A DNA stretch of 10,058 nt from Actinomycetes bacterium (GTDB lineage: Bacteria > Actinomycetota > Acidimicrobiia > Acidimicrobiales > CADCSY01): positions 1 to 10,058 of the forward strand of contig JAODBP010000209.1 in assembly GCA_025464025.1 (NCBI GenBank). The letters run 5' to 3'. The notes beneath the pieces were generated by a model. It saw nothing but the letters and a program-made list of their open reading frames with translations, was not told the DNA's origin and did not search any database. Shown piece by piece: positions 1 through 6,314 of this stretch (the first letter of the stretch is position 1; the number at the start of each line of letters is the position of its first letter). Made by a program: the position numbers and the translations under genes.

Positions 1-97
1 CCAGCGCGTCGCGCTGCTCGAGGTCGGCGGTGGCGAGGTCGACGGCATCGGCGACGGGGCCGAGGCGTTCGCGACTGATCAGCGGCGGGGGGGCCAT
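1..97 (-). CDS. N-terminal fragment of an unidentified protein, downstream of hemL
   Basis: An ATG on the minus strand at 97 opens a frame that stays open to the window edge, giving 32 residues that begin MAPPPLISRERLGPVADAVD. It starts 9 bp after the hemL stop codon, so it is probably co-transcribed with hemL and may be translationally coupled to it. No clear Shine-Dalgarno is visible in the short gap. Codon choice in this frame is strongly G/C at third positions, which fits a real gene. The fragment is too short to assign a family and I do not recognise it. Confidence 0.5.
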   Translation of the reverse strand, partial: MAPPPLISRERLGPVADAVDLATADLEQRDAL

Positions 98-106
98 GGC
101 GGGACG

Positions 107-1381
107 TTACCCAGCTGCCTCCGCCACGTCCCTGGCCGCCGAGGCCGCAGCGTCGATCGTCCGCTCGATGTCCGCCCTCGAGTGGGCGAGGCTCGGGAAG
201 AGCGCCTCGTAGGCACCGGGCGCCAGGGCGATCCCCTGGTCGAGCATGGCGTGGAAGAAGGTGGTGTAGCGGCCGGTGTCGGCGCCCACCTTGGCCTCGT
301 CGTAGTCGTGCACGGGGGTGTCGCTGAAGTGGAGGCCCACGAGCGTGCCTCCCCGCGGCACCTGCACGGCCACGCCCGCGCTGGTGATCGCCTCCTCGAG
401 CCCGTCGGCGAGGGCGGTGGCCGTCGCCTCGAGCTCCTCGTAGGCGCCGGCGTCGAGCTCGGCCAGCACGGCGAGGCCGGCGGCGGTGGCGACCGGGTTC
501 CCCGACAGCGTGCCCGCCTGGTACACCTCGCCCAGCGGCGCCAGGTGCTCCATCAGGTCGCGTCGGCCGGCGAAGGCGCCCACCGGCAGGCCGCCGCCGA
601 TCACCTTGCCGAAGCACCACAGGTCGGGCCGGACACCGAACCGCTGGGTGGCGCCGCCGACGCCGACGCGGAAGCCGGTGATGACCTCGTCGAACAGGAG
701 GAGGGCGCCGGCCCGGTCGCACGCGGCGCGGAGGCCCTCGAGGAAGCCGGGCTCGGGGAGGACCAGGCCCATGTTGCCGGCGATGGCCTCGACGCAGACC
801 ACGGCCACATCGTCGCCGATCTCGGGGACGACGTTGTAGGGCGCCACGATCGTGTCGGCCACCGACCCGAGGGTGACGCCGGCCGAGCCGGAGATCCCCT
901 GCTGGGCGATGCCGCTGCCGCCGGCGGCGAGGAGCGAGTCGCTGTGGCCGTGGTAGCAGCCGGCGAACTTCAGGATCTTGTCCCGACCGGTGGCGCCCCG
1001 GGCCAGGCGCACGGCCGACATCGCCGCCTCGGTGCCGCTGGACACCAGCCGCACCATCTCGACGCCGGGCACCCGGTCGATGATCTGCTCGGCGAGCAGC
1101 ACCTCGCGCTCGGTCGGGGCCCCGTAGGTGGTGCCCTCGGCGGCCGCCTTGGCCACCGCCTCGGTGACCACCGGGTGGGCGTGGCCGAGGATCGAGGCGC
1201 CGTAGCTCTGCACGTAGTCGACGTAGGTGCGGCCCTCGACGTCGGTGACGGTCGAGCCCTTCGCCGAGGCCACGAAGTACGGCGTGCCGCCCACCGACCG
1301 GAAGGCCCGCACCGGCGAGCTCACCCCACCGGGGATGACCTCGGACGCCCGCTTGAACAGCTCGTCGTTTGAGGGGGGCAC
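107..1381 (-). CDS. hemL: Glutamate-1-semialdehyde 2,1-aminomutase (HemL)
   Basis: PLP-dependent cytoplasmic aminomutase that converts glutamate-1-semialdehyde to 5-aminolevulinate, the step after HemA. The 424-aa product has the full family architecture. VSSGTEA (113-119) is the phosphate-binding region, followed by KFAGCYHGHSD (about 138-148). LLFDEVITGFR has the PLP-nitrogen aspartate at about 231. FGKVIGGGLPVGAF carries the Schiff-base lysine at about 259. The QAGTLSGNP segment and the C-terminal EALFPSLAHS motif are also present. Length matches the usual size of about 430 aa. I chose the GTG at 1381 because the homologous N-terminus begins right there (PPSNDELFKRA). An in-frame ATG at 1435 would add 18 arginine-rich residues unlike the family. 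No strong Shine-Dalgarno precedes the GTG. The gene is separated from hemB by a large plus-strand gene and therefore probably has its own promoter in the divergent spacer. Confidence 0.97.
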   Translation of the reverse strand: MPPSNDELFKRASEVIPGGVSSPVRAFRSVGGTPYFVASAKGSTVTDVEGRTYVDYVQSYGASILGHAHPVVTEAVAKAAAEGTTYGAPTEREVLLAEQIIDRVPGVEMVRLVSSGTEAAMSAVRLARGATGRDKILKFAGCYHGHSDSLLAAGGSGIAQQGISGSAGVTLGSVADTIVAPYNVVPEIGDDVAVVCVEAIAGNMGLVLPEPGFLEGLRAACDRAGALLLFDEVITGFRVGVGGATQRFGVRPDLWCFGKVIGGGLPVGAFAGRRDLMEHLAPLGEVYQAGTLSGNPVATAAGLAVLAELDAGAYEELEATATALADGLEEAITSAGVAVQVPRGGTLVGLHFSDTPVHDYDEAKVGADTGRYTTFFHAMLDQGIALAPGAYEALFPSLAHSRADIERTIDAAASAARDVAEAAG

Positions 1382-1478
1382 GCCCGGAGCGTACCGTCGG
1401 CCCCGGCGAGCGCCGATGGGCCATCGGGCCCGCATGGCCCTGGCCTTCCTGCGGAGAGTGGTTGTATCGTCGCGTTCC
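1382..1478. promoter_or_regulatory. Divergent spacer between hemL and the large plus-strand gene, with nested inverted repeats
   Basis: This roughly 97-bp spacer separates two divergent starts and should hold a promoter for each gene. Two overlapping inverted repeats are visible. CCGATGG (1413-1419) pairs with CCATCGG (1421-1427) around a single central base. GGGCCAT (1418-1424) pairs with ATGGCCC (1434-1440) around a 9-base loop that itself contains GGGCCC. The shared bases make the two foldings mutually exclusive. A locally AT-richer patch at about 1460-1490 (TTGTAT at 1462-1467) could be a -10-like element for the plus-strand gene, or on the other strand for hemL, but no convincing -35 is present. 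The promoter function is inferred from geometry. Confidence 0.4.
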
Positions 1479-3479
1479 GTGGTTCCTGACCGGGGGCTGG
1501 ACGCCCCGCAGGTGGCACCGGCGGTCCAGCCGGGCGTCGTCGCAGGCCGGGCCGCCACCGTGCACCCGCTGCTCGCCCTCCAGCACCACGCCGGCAACCA
1601 CGCCGTGGTGGCCTCGCTGGCAAGGCGCTCCGCCCCGGTCGTCCAGCGAGTGCCCTCCACGTGGCGGGCCTCGGGAGAGCTTCGTTCGGTCGAGCAGTTC
1701 AAGGGCTCTGCCCTCTGGACGAGCGTCACCTCGGCGGCGACGGCCTACGGCAAGCTCGACGACGGCGACGCGGCTGGCCGCGCCGCCGGGCTCCGCACGC
1801 TTCAGCGGGCGATCGCGGCGTGGCGGGCCAACTCGCCCGGTTGGCTGCCGTCGGCCAAGGCGGAGCGCCAGAAGAAGGAGGTCGCGGTCGCCTCGTTGGA
1901 GCGCGTGCTCAACGCCGAGCTGGGGTCACTGGCGGCCGGCGGCGCGGCGTCGACGACCGCCGCGACCGCGTCGGCGAGCGCCCCGATCAAGCCTGCCCCG
2001 ACCAAGCCCGTGGCGATCAAGGGCGCCGGCGGGAGCGCCGCGGCCGCGGCCACGACGACGACGACGCACGACGAAGACGACGATGAGGCCGCCGACCTGC
2101 CGCTCGGCGCCTTCACGTACCAAGCCCCGACCATGATCGGAGGGGCCGGAGGCGGCGGGACGCGTGGCGGTGGCGGGTCAGGGGCCAGCCCCGACGAGGA
2201 AGACCACGCCACCGCCGACGCGGTCGGGCCCAGCCTCGACTTCAGCTTCGCCGAGCCGTCGTACCTGAGCGCGGCAGCGGCCACCGGCGGCGGCGCCGGA
2301 AGTCGCAGCTCGAAGTACCGACCCGGCACCGATGCCGGCTCCGCCAGCGGCGCCGGCGGGAGCGACTGGAAGGGCGAACCGACGTACCGACCCGACGTCG
2401 ACGACCGCAGTGCCGGAGGCAGCGGGTGGCCGTTCCAGTCGGGCCCGACCACGACCACCGCCACCGCCACCGCCACCGCCACGGCCAAGACGAGCGGTCA
2501 GGACGACGCGCCCTCCACCCGCGGAGCCGCGCCCGCGGGTGGCCCGACCGGCGGCCCACGACCGAGCGTCGCCAGCGCCCAGGCCGGGCGGCCGCTCCCC
2601 CCGGGCTTGAAGATCCGGCTGCACGTCACCAGCGCGACGAACGAGGAGTCGATCCACAAGGACGGCCTGGCCACCACCGGCAAGACCAAAGGGATCGGTG
2701 GAGGCGATGTCGGTGCCGTCTACGCCCTCACCGGTGACCAGCCGCTCACGAGCTCCAGCGTCAAGCTGGACGCCAGCAAGGTCGCGGCCAACGGCAAGAC
2801 GACGGACGTGTGGGTCATCGCTCCGGCCGGGGCGGGAGAGGAGGACCGCAGCTACGCCGAGGGCACCCGCGACGGCAAGGGGACCGGCGCCCTCGTGTTC
2901 CGGGGGGCGGTGCCCCCCGTGCGGGACGCGAGGACGACCGCAGCCGACGCACCCACGGCGAGCAGCACCGCCACGGCCGCGACGTCGGCCGCCGCCGGCT
3001 CGTCTGGCGGCAGCGCGGGCAGCGGCGGGATCGCCGCCGCGCTCGCCGCGGCGAAGGCCCGCGGCGCCGGCGACACCGCCAAGGGCGCGTCCGGTGGCGG
3101 GAGCAAGGACGGTGGCAGCAAGAACAGCAGCAGCAGCAAGATGGACAGCGGCGGGGGAGGTGGCGGCCGCGCCGGGCACGTCTACTCGTTCACGCTCCCG
3201 CTCACGCCCACCACGTTGGCCGGGCTGGAGGACTACATCCGGCCCTACGTCCCGAGCGGTGCGATCACCTCTGGCGTGACCTACGAGATGGTCGCCAACG
3301 CCATCGCCTCGACGTTCCCCCTCGACCTCTGGGCCGCGAACCCGAAGTTGGCCCAGGGCAGTGCGGGGGTCGCGGGGGTCGCCTTCAACCCCGACGCCCT
3401 CTACGACCCCGACCCCGATCCCGACGACGACAGCGGCGGTGCTCCCCCGTTCGACACCGACCTCCTCTACGACGACTGA
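1479..3479 (+). CDS. Large LQxxAGN-motif mosaic protein with a possible ADP-ribosyltransferase-like domain (candidate effector/toxin)
   Basis: A protein of about 666 aa, with modules numbered from the GTG at 1479. Residues 31-44 read LLALQHHAGNHAVV, followed by VVQR at 54-57. This is the LQ..AGN...V...VQR signature that commonly precedes or accompanies DUF4157 domains in proteins linked to extracellular contractile injection systems. Residues about 60-148 are predicted helical, with charged and aliphatic residues and several Trp. Residues about 149-370 are low-complexity Ala/Gly/Thr/Ser/Asp linker. Residues about 377-475 contain LHVTS, then N, then an SIHKDGL segment, then GAVYAL. This pattern recalls the H-x-T ... 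GL ... VY core of ADP-ribosyltransferase-fold proteins. A second Gly/Ser/Ala linker is followed by a domain from about 564 and an Asp-rich tail. No signal peptide or membrane helix is evident. The start is uncertain: ATG at 1434 and GTG at 1512 are alternatives. Codons at about 1455-1490 are unusually AT-rich at third positions, which argues against the longer forms. No metalloprotease HExxH motif was seen. Confidence 0.8.
   Translation: MVPDRGLDAPQVAPAVQPGVVAGRAATVHPLLALQHHAGNHAVVASLARRSAPVVQRVPSTWRASGELRSVEQFKGSALWTSVTSAATAYGKLDDGDAAGRAAGLRTLQRAIAAWRANSPGWLPSAKAERQKKEVAVASLERVLNAELGSLAAGGAASTTAATASASAPIKPAPTKPVAIKGAGGSAAAAATTTTTHDEDDDEAADLPLGAFTYQAPTMIGGAGGGGTRGGGGSGASPDEEDHATADAVGPSLDFSFAEPSYLSAAAATGGGAGSRSSKYRPGTDAGSASGAGGSDWKGEPTYRPDVDDRSAGGSGWPFQSGPTTTTATATATATAKTSGQDDAPSTRGAAPAGGPTGGPRPSVASAQAGRPLPPGLKIRLHVTSATNEESIHKDGLATTGKTKGIGGGDVGAVYALTGDQPLTSSSVKLDASKVAANGKTTDVWVIAPAGAGEEDRSYAEGTRDGKGTGALVFRGAVPPVRDARTTAADAPTASSTATAATSAAAGSSGGSAGSGGIAAALAAAKARGAGDTAKGASGGGSKDGGSKNSSSSKMDSGGGGGGRAGHVYSFTLPLTPTTLAGLEDYIRPYVPSGAITSGVTYEMVANAIASTFPLDLWAANPKLAQGSAGVAGVAFNPDALYDPDPDPDDDSGGAPPFDTDLLYDD
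2457..2486 (+). repeat. ACCGCC hexanucleotide tandem repeat encoding Thr-Ala
   Basis: Four perfect ACCGCC units (2457-2480) are followed by a degenerate fifth, encoding an alternating Thr-Ala stretch in the linker just before the ART-like segment. Because the unit is a multiple of three, changes in copy number would lengthen or shorten the linker without shifting the frame. A shorter ACG x5 run (2052-2066, five Thr followed by His/Asp/Glu residues) occurs earlier in the same linker. Confidence 0.85.
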
Positions 3480-3495
3480 GGGCGAGGGCCCTCAG
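3476..3495. terminator. Bidirectional hairpin spanning both stop codons of two converging genes
   Basis: CTGAGGGC (3476-3483) is the exact reverse complement of GCCCTCAG (3488-3495), separated by the four bases GAGG. The hairpin includes the TGA of the plus-strand gene (3477-3479) and the TGA of hemB on the minus strand (read as TCA at 3492-3494). An 8-bp, mostly G-C stem in a 12-bp convergent gap fits a shared terminator. No U-tract follows on either side, which is common in high-GC actinobacteria. The terminator role is inferred. Confidence 0.6.
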
Positions 3496-4469
3496 AGCAC
3501 CTCGGCGAGCTCGCTGGCGAAGTAGGTCAGCACCATGTCGGCACCGGCCCGCTTGACCGCGGTGATGTGCTCGAGGGCCACGGCATCGCCGTCGATCCAA
3601 CCTCGCTCGGCCGCGGCCTTGACCATCGCGTACTCACCCGACACGTGGTACGCCACGACCGGCACGTCGACCGCGGCCCGCACGTCGGCGATCACGTCGA
3701 GGTAGGCGAGCGCCGGCTTCACCATCACCATGTCGGCGCCCTCGGCGATGTCGGCCAGCACCTCGGCCATCGACTCGCGGCGGTTGCGCACGTCCTGCTG
3801 GTAGCCCTTCCGGTCGCCGCCGTCGGCGATCGTCACGTCGACGGCGTCGCGGAACGGGCCGTAGAGGGCCGACGCGTACTTGGCCGCGTAGGCCAGCACG
3901 ATCGTCTCCTCGTGACCGCTGCCGTCGAGGGCGGCGCGGATGGCGGCGACCTGGCCGTCCATCATCCCGGAGGGGGCGCACACGTCGGCCCCGGCCTCGG
4001 CCTGGGCGATGGCGACCTTGGCGTACAGCTCGACGGTGGCGTCGTTGTCGACGGTGCCGTCGGCCCGCACCAGGCCGCAGTGGCCATGATCGGTGTACTC
4101 GTCGAGGCACAGGTCGGCCATGACCACGAGCTGGTCACCGACCTCGTCGCGCAGGTCGCGGAGCGCGAGCTGCACGATGCCGTCGGGGTCCCACGCCCCG
4201 CTCCCCTGGGCGTCCTTGGTGGCCGGCACGCCGAAGAGGATCAGCGCCGGGATCCCGAGGTCGACCAGCCGGGCCGCCTCCTTCCGGAGCGACTCTCGGG
4301 TGTGCTGCACCACGCCGGGCAGCGAGGTGATCGGGGTCGGCTCGTCGATGCCCTCCCGCACGAACAGCGGGGCCACCAGGTCGTCGACCGACAGGCGGGT
4401 CTCGGCGACCAGCCGGCGCAGGGCCGGGGTGCGACGGAGCCGGCGGAGCCGACGGGCGGGGAAGGCCAT
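3492..4469 (-). CDS. hemB: Delta-aminolevulinic acid dehydratase / porphobilinogen synthase (HemB)
   Basis: Condenses two 5-aminolevulinate molecules to porphobilinogen in the cytoplasm. The 325-aa length is normal for bacterial HemB. The N-terminal arm contains RLRRLRRTPALRRLVAET and LVAPLFVREG. Catalytic Schiff-base lysines are visible at K197 (AYAAKYAS, followed by LYGPFRDA) and K251 (MVKPALAYLD). The active-site metal motif, CLDEYTDHGHCG at 121-132, has Cys, Asp and Cys at the three ligand positions rather than three cysteines. The C-terminal half carries YHVSGEYAM. Translation starts at an ATG 5 bp after the stop of the upstream 89-aa gene, with GAGGG overlapping that stop, so the two are probably coupled. 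The 3' end converges on the large plus-strand gene through a shared hairpin. Confidence 0.98.
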   Translation of the reverse strand: MAFPARRLRRLRRTPALRRLVAETRLSVDDLVAPLFVREGIDEPTPITSLPGVVQHTRESLRKEAARLVDLGIPALILFGVPATKDAQGSGAWDPDGIVQLALRDLRDEVGDQLVVMADLCLDEYTDHGHCGLVRADGTVDNDATVELYAKVAIAQAEAGADVCAPSGMMDGQVAAIRAALDGSGHEETIVLAYAAKYASALYGPFRDAVDVTIADGGDRKGYQQDVRNRRESMAEVLADIAEGADMVMVKPALAYLDVIADVRAAVDVPVVAYHVSGEYAMVKAAAERGWIDGDAVALEHITAVKRAGADMVLTYFASELAEVL

Positions 4470-4474
4470 CGCCC

Positions 4475-4744
4475 TCAGGCTAGGCGGGCGGCGGCGAAGG
4501 CGATCGCGGCGAAGGTGGCTGCCATGCCGGCGTTCGCCCCGAGGACAGCGAGCAGGAGCTGCTTCTGGCCTCGGTACAGCTCGGCCCGGAGCTGGTCGCC
4601 GAGCGCGTCGAGGTCGCGCTTCGTCGCCACGTCCGCCCAACCGACCGGTGGTAGGAGCTCCATCATCGCTTCCGCCTCGTCCGGCCCCATCAGCTGCTCG
4701 AAGTGCTGGAACAGCCGGTGCCGCATCGCTTCCGTCAAGGCCAT
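4475..4744 (-). CDS. Small coiled-coil plus single-TM protein between cobA-hemD and hemB
   Basis: An 89-aa protein. Residues 1-30 are amphipathic helix (MALTEAMRHRLFQHFEQLMG, then acidic and Met residues). A short Pro-Pro turn with GWADVATKRDLD follows at about 32-46. A coiled-coil-like stretch to about 60 leads to a single hydrophobic Ala/Leu-rich helix at about 63-86, ending at the C-terminus. The ELLPPVGWADVATKRDLD style recurs in short actinobacterial membrane proteins of unknown function. I recognise the style from general knowledge and cannot name a family. It starts 47 bp after cobA-hemD and ends 5 bp before hemB, so it is embedded in the operon. A run of seven G gives it a good ribosome-binding site. 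It might tether or regulate something at the membrane, but nothing in the sequence shows this. Confidence 0.82.
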   Translation of the reverse strand: MALTEAMRHRLFQHFEQLMGPDEAEAMMELLPPVGWADVATKRDLDALGDQLRAELYRGQKQLLLAVLGANAGMAATFAAIAFAAARLA

Positions 4745-4747
4745 CGG

Positions 4748-4754
4748 CCCCCCC
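4748..4754 (-). promoter_or_regulatory. G-tract ribosome-binding site for the 89-aa membrane protein
   Basis: Seven consecutive G on the minus strand end three bases (CCG) before the ATG at 4744. This fixes the start of the small gene inside a much longer open frame that continues upstream antisense to nothing recognisable. Confidence 0.55.
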
Positions 4755-4791
4755 GAACGTCGTGCTCGTCGCCGGGGAAGCTGCGACCAGC

Positions 4792-6246
4792 CTACGACGC
4801 CCCTAGGACAGCGACCAGCGCCGAGACGAGGCCGTCGACGGTGCTCGGATCGGCCTCGACGGTCACCACGATGCCGTGCTCCTCGGCCGTGGCCGACGTG
4901 ATCGGCCCGATGCTGACGACCACGGGCGGCACCGGCCCGCCGACCTCGAGGTAGCCCGTCACCGTCGACGACGACGTGAACGTGATCGCGTCGGCCTCGG
5001 CCGCCCGGCGGAGGGCCGCCTCGCCCGGCTGCGCCGTCACCGTGCGGTAGGCCTCGACCACGTCGACGTACCAGCCCTTGGCCTCGATGCCGGTGGCCAG
5101 CACCGGCCGGGCGTCGGCGGCCTGGGGCAGCAGCACGCGGCCGCCCCCACCGGGCGCCTCGGGGAACGCCTCGACCAACGCCTCGGCGACGAACCGCTCG
5201 GGCACGAGGTCGGGCACCACGTTGGCGGCAGCCAGCGCCTCGGCCGTGGCCGTGCCGATCACGGCGATGCGGCACGAGCCGAAGGCCCGGGCGTCGCGCA
5301 GGTGGGCCACGAACCGCTCGACGGCGTTGGCCGACGTGAACACGACCCAGTCGTAGGACGCCAGCCGTTCGGTGGACGAGGCCAGGGCCGCGCCACCGTC
5401 GGCCGGGTCGACGATCTCGATGGTGGGCAGCTCGACCACCTCGGCGCCGAGCTCGGCCAGCGCGGCGGCCAGGCCCGACGCCTGGGTGCGGGCGCGGGTG
5501 ACCACCACCCGCCGGCCGAACAACGGACGCTGGTCGTACCAGCCCAGGTCGAGCCCGGCCACGGCCCCGATGACGAGGACCGACGGCGACGAGACGTCGG
5601 CGGCAGCGAGCCCGGCCAACGTGGTGCGCACCGTGTGCTGCTCGGGCCGGGTGCCCCAGCGGGTGGCGGCGACCGGCGTCGAGCCCGGGAGCCCACCGGC
5701 CTGCAGGCGCTCGGCGATGAGGCCGCGGGACGCCACGCCCATGAGCACCACGATCGTGCCGCCGACCTTGGCCACCGCCTCCCAGTCGGTCTCGCTCGAC
5801 GCCCACGGCGCGTCGTGCCCGGTGACCACCGTGAACGAGGTCGAGAGGCCCCGGTGGGTGACCGGCACCCCGGCGTAGGCGGGCACCGCCACGGCCGAGG
5901 TGATGCCGGGCACGACCTCGAACGGGACCCCGGCGGCGGCCAGCGCGGCGGCCTCCTCGCCGCCCCGTCCGAAGACAAACGGGTCGCCGCCCTTGAGCCG
6001 CACCACCGTCAGCCCGGCCCGCCCCTTCTCGACCAGCAGGGCGTTGATCTCCTCCTGCGGCGTGCTCGGGCCGCGGGGGGTCTTGCCCACGCTGATGCGC
6101 TCGGCCCCGGCCGGGGCCAGGTCGAGCAGCGACGACTGCGACAGCCGGTCGTGCACCACCACGTCGGCGCGCCCCAGCACCTCCGCCCCGCGGAGGGTGA
6201 GCAGCCCGGGGTCACCCGGGCCGGCGCCGACGAGGTGCACGGTCAC
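4792..6246 (-). CDS. cobA-hemD: Fused uroporphyrinogen-III C-methyltransferase / uroporphyrinogen-III synthase (CobA-HemD)
   Basis: A 484-aa two-domain enzyme. Residues 1 to about 240 are a SAM-dependent uroporphyrinogen-III methyltransferase: VHLVGAGPGDPGLLTLRGAE at the N-terminus, VGKTPRG at about 53-59, VVRLKGGDPFVFGRGGEE at about 81-98, PGITSA, and GVPVTHRG. Residues about 244-484 are a HemD-type uroporphyrinogen-III synthase: RVVVTRA at the start, LPTIEI, VVFTSANAVERF, a VIGTATAEAL segment, ITFTSSSTVTGYLE and SIGPITSATAEEHG. One polypeptide therefore cyclises hydroxymethylbilane to uroporphyrinogen III and can methylate it to precorrin-2, the siroheme/cobalamin branch. CobA-HemD fusions are known in actinobacteria and Firmicutes. 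The start is a GTG at 6246, with a second GTG two codons later, and no Shine-Dalgarno is visible. A plus-strand gene separates it from hemC, so a promoter of its own at 6247-6314 is likely. Confidence 0.96.
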   Translation of the reverse strand: MTVHLVGAGPGDPGLLTLRGAEVLGRADVVVHDRLSQSSLLDLAPAGAERISVGKTPRGPSTPQEEINALLVEKGRAGLTVVRLKGGDPFVFGRGGEEAAALAAAGVPFEVVPGITSAVAVPAYAGVPVTHRGLSTSFTVVTGHDAPWASSETDWEAVAKVGGTIVVLMGVASRGLIAERLQAGGLPGSTPVAATRWGTRPEQHTVRTTLAGLAAADVSSPSVLVIGAVAGLDLGWYDQRPLFGRRVVVTRARTQASGLAAALAELGAEVVELPTIEIVDPADGGAALASSTERLASYDWVVFTSANAVERFVAHLRDARAFGSCRIAVIGTATAEALAAANVVPDLVPERFVAEALVEAFPEAPGGGGRVLLPQAADARPVLATGIEAKGWYVDVVEAYRTVTAQPGEAALRRAAEADAITFTSSSTVTGYLEVGGPVPPVVVSIGPITSATAEEHGIVVTVEADPSTVDGLVSALVAVLGAS

Positions 6247-6314
6247 GGCGTCAGTCTGGCAGCGCGCCGCAAACGTCCTGGACCTGCCAGCAGGTCCGGC
6301 GCGACCGTCGGCAG
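6247..6314. promoter_or_regulatory. Divergent spacer with a perfect 18-bp palindrome upstream of cobA-hemD
   Basis: In this 68-bp spacer, GGACCTGC (6280-6287) is the exact reverse complement of GCAGGTCC (6290-6297), with CA between them. One wobble pair and one more pair could extend the arms outward. It sits about 34 bp upstream of the cobA-hemD GTG and 17 bp upstream of the plus-strand gene's GTG, a position suited to an operator serving both. A transcribed hairpin is the alternative. No good -10/-35 pair and no Rex-type TTGTG...CACAA operator were seen. Confidence 0.5.

Noticed and set aside
182..1372. 396-codon plus-strand frame opposite hemL
   Set aside because: It is the antisense shadow of a confidently assigned hemL and its product is low-complexity with no family features.
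1369..2136. Alternative plus-strand frame overlapping the start of the large gene
   Set aside because: The translation is Arg/Pro/Ser-rich without motifs. The frame ending at 3479 holds the LQxxAGN signature and better codon bias.
2457..2486. Short regular repeats considered as a CRISPR array
   Set aside because: The units are 6 bp, contiguous and in frame, with no spacers.
2178..3179. 333-codon minus-strand frame inside the large plus-strand gene
   Set aside because: It is Gly/Ala/Arg low-complexity, a reverse reading of the linker repeats. The plus-strand frame has coherent motifs at both ends.
6247..6314. Rex operator (TTGTG...CACAA) in the cobA-hemD spacer
   Set aside because: No such motif is present. 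The palindrome there has a different sequence.
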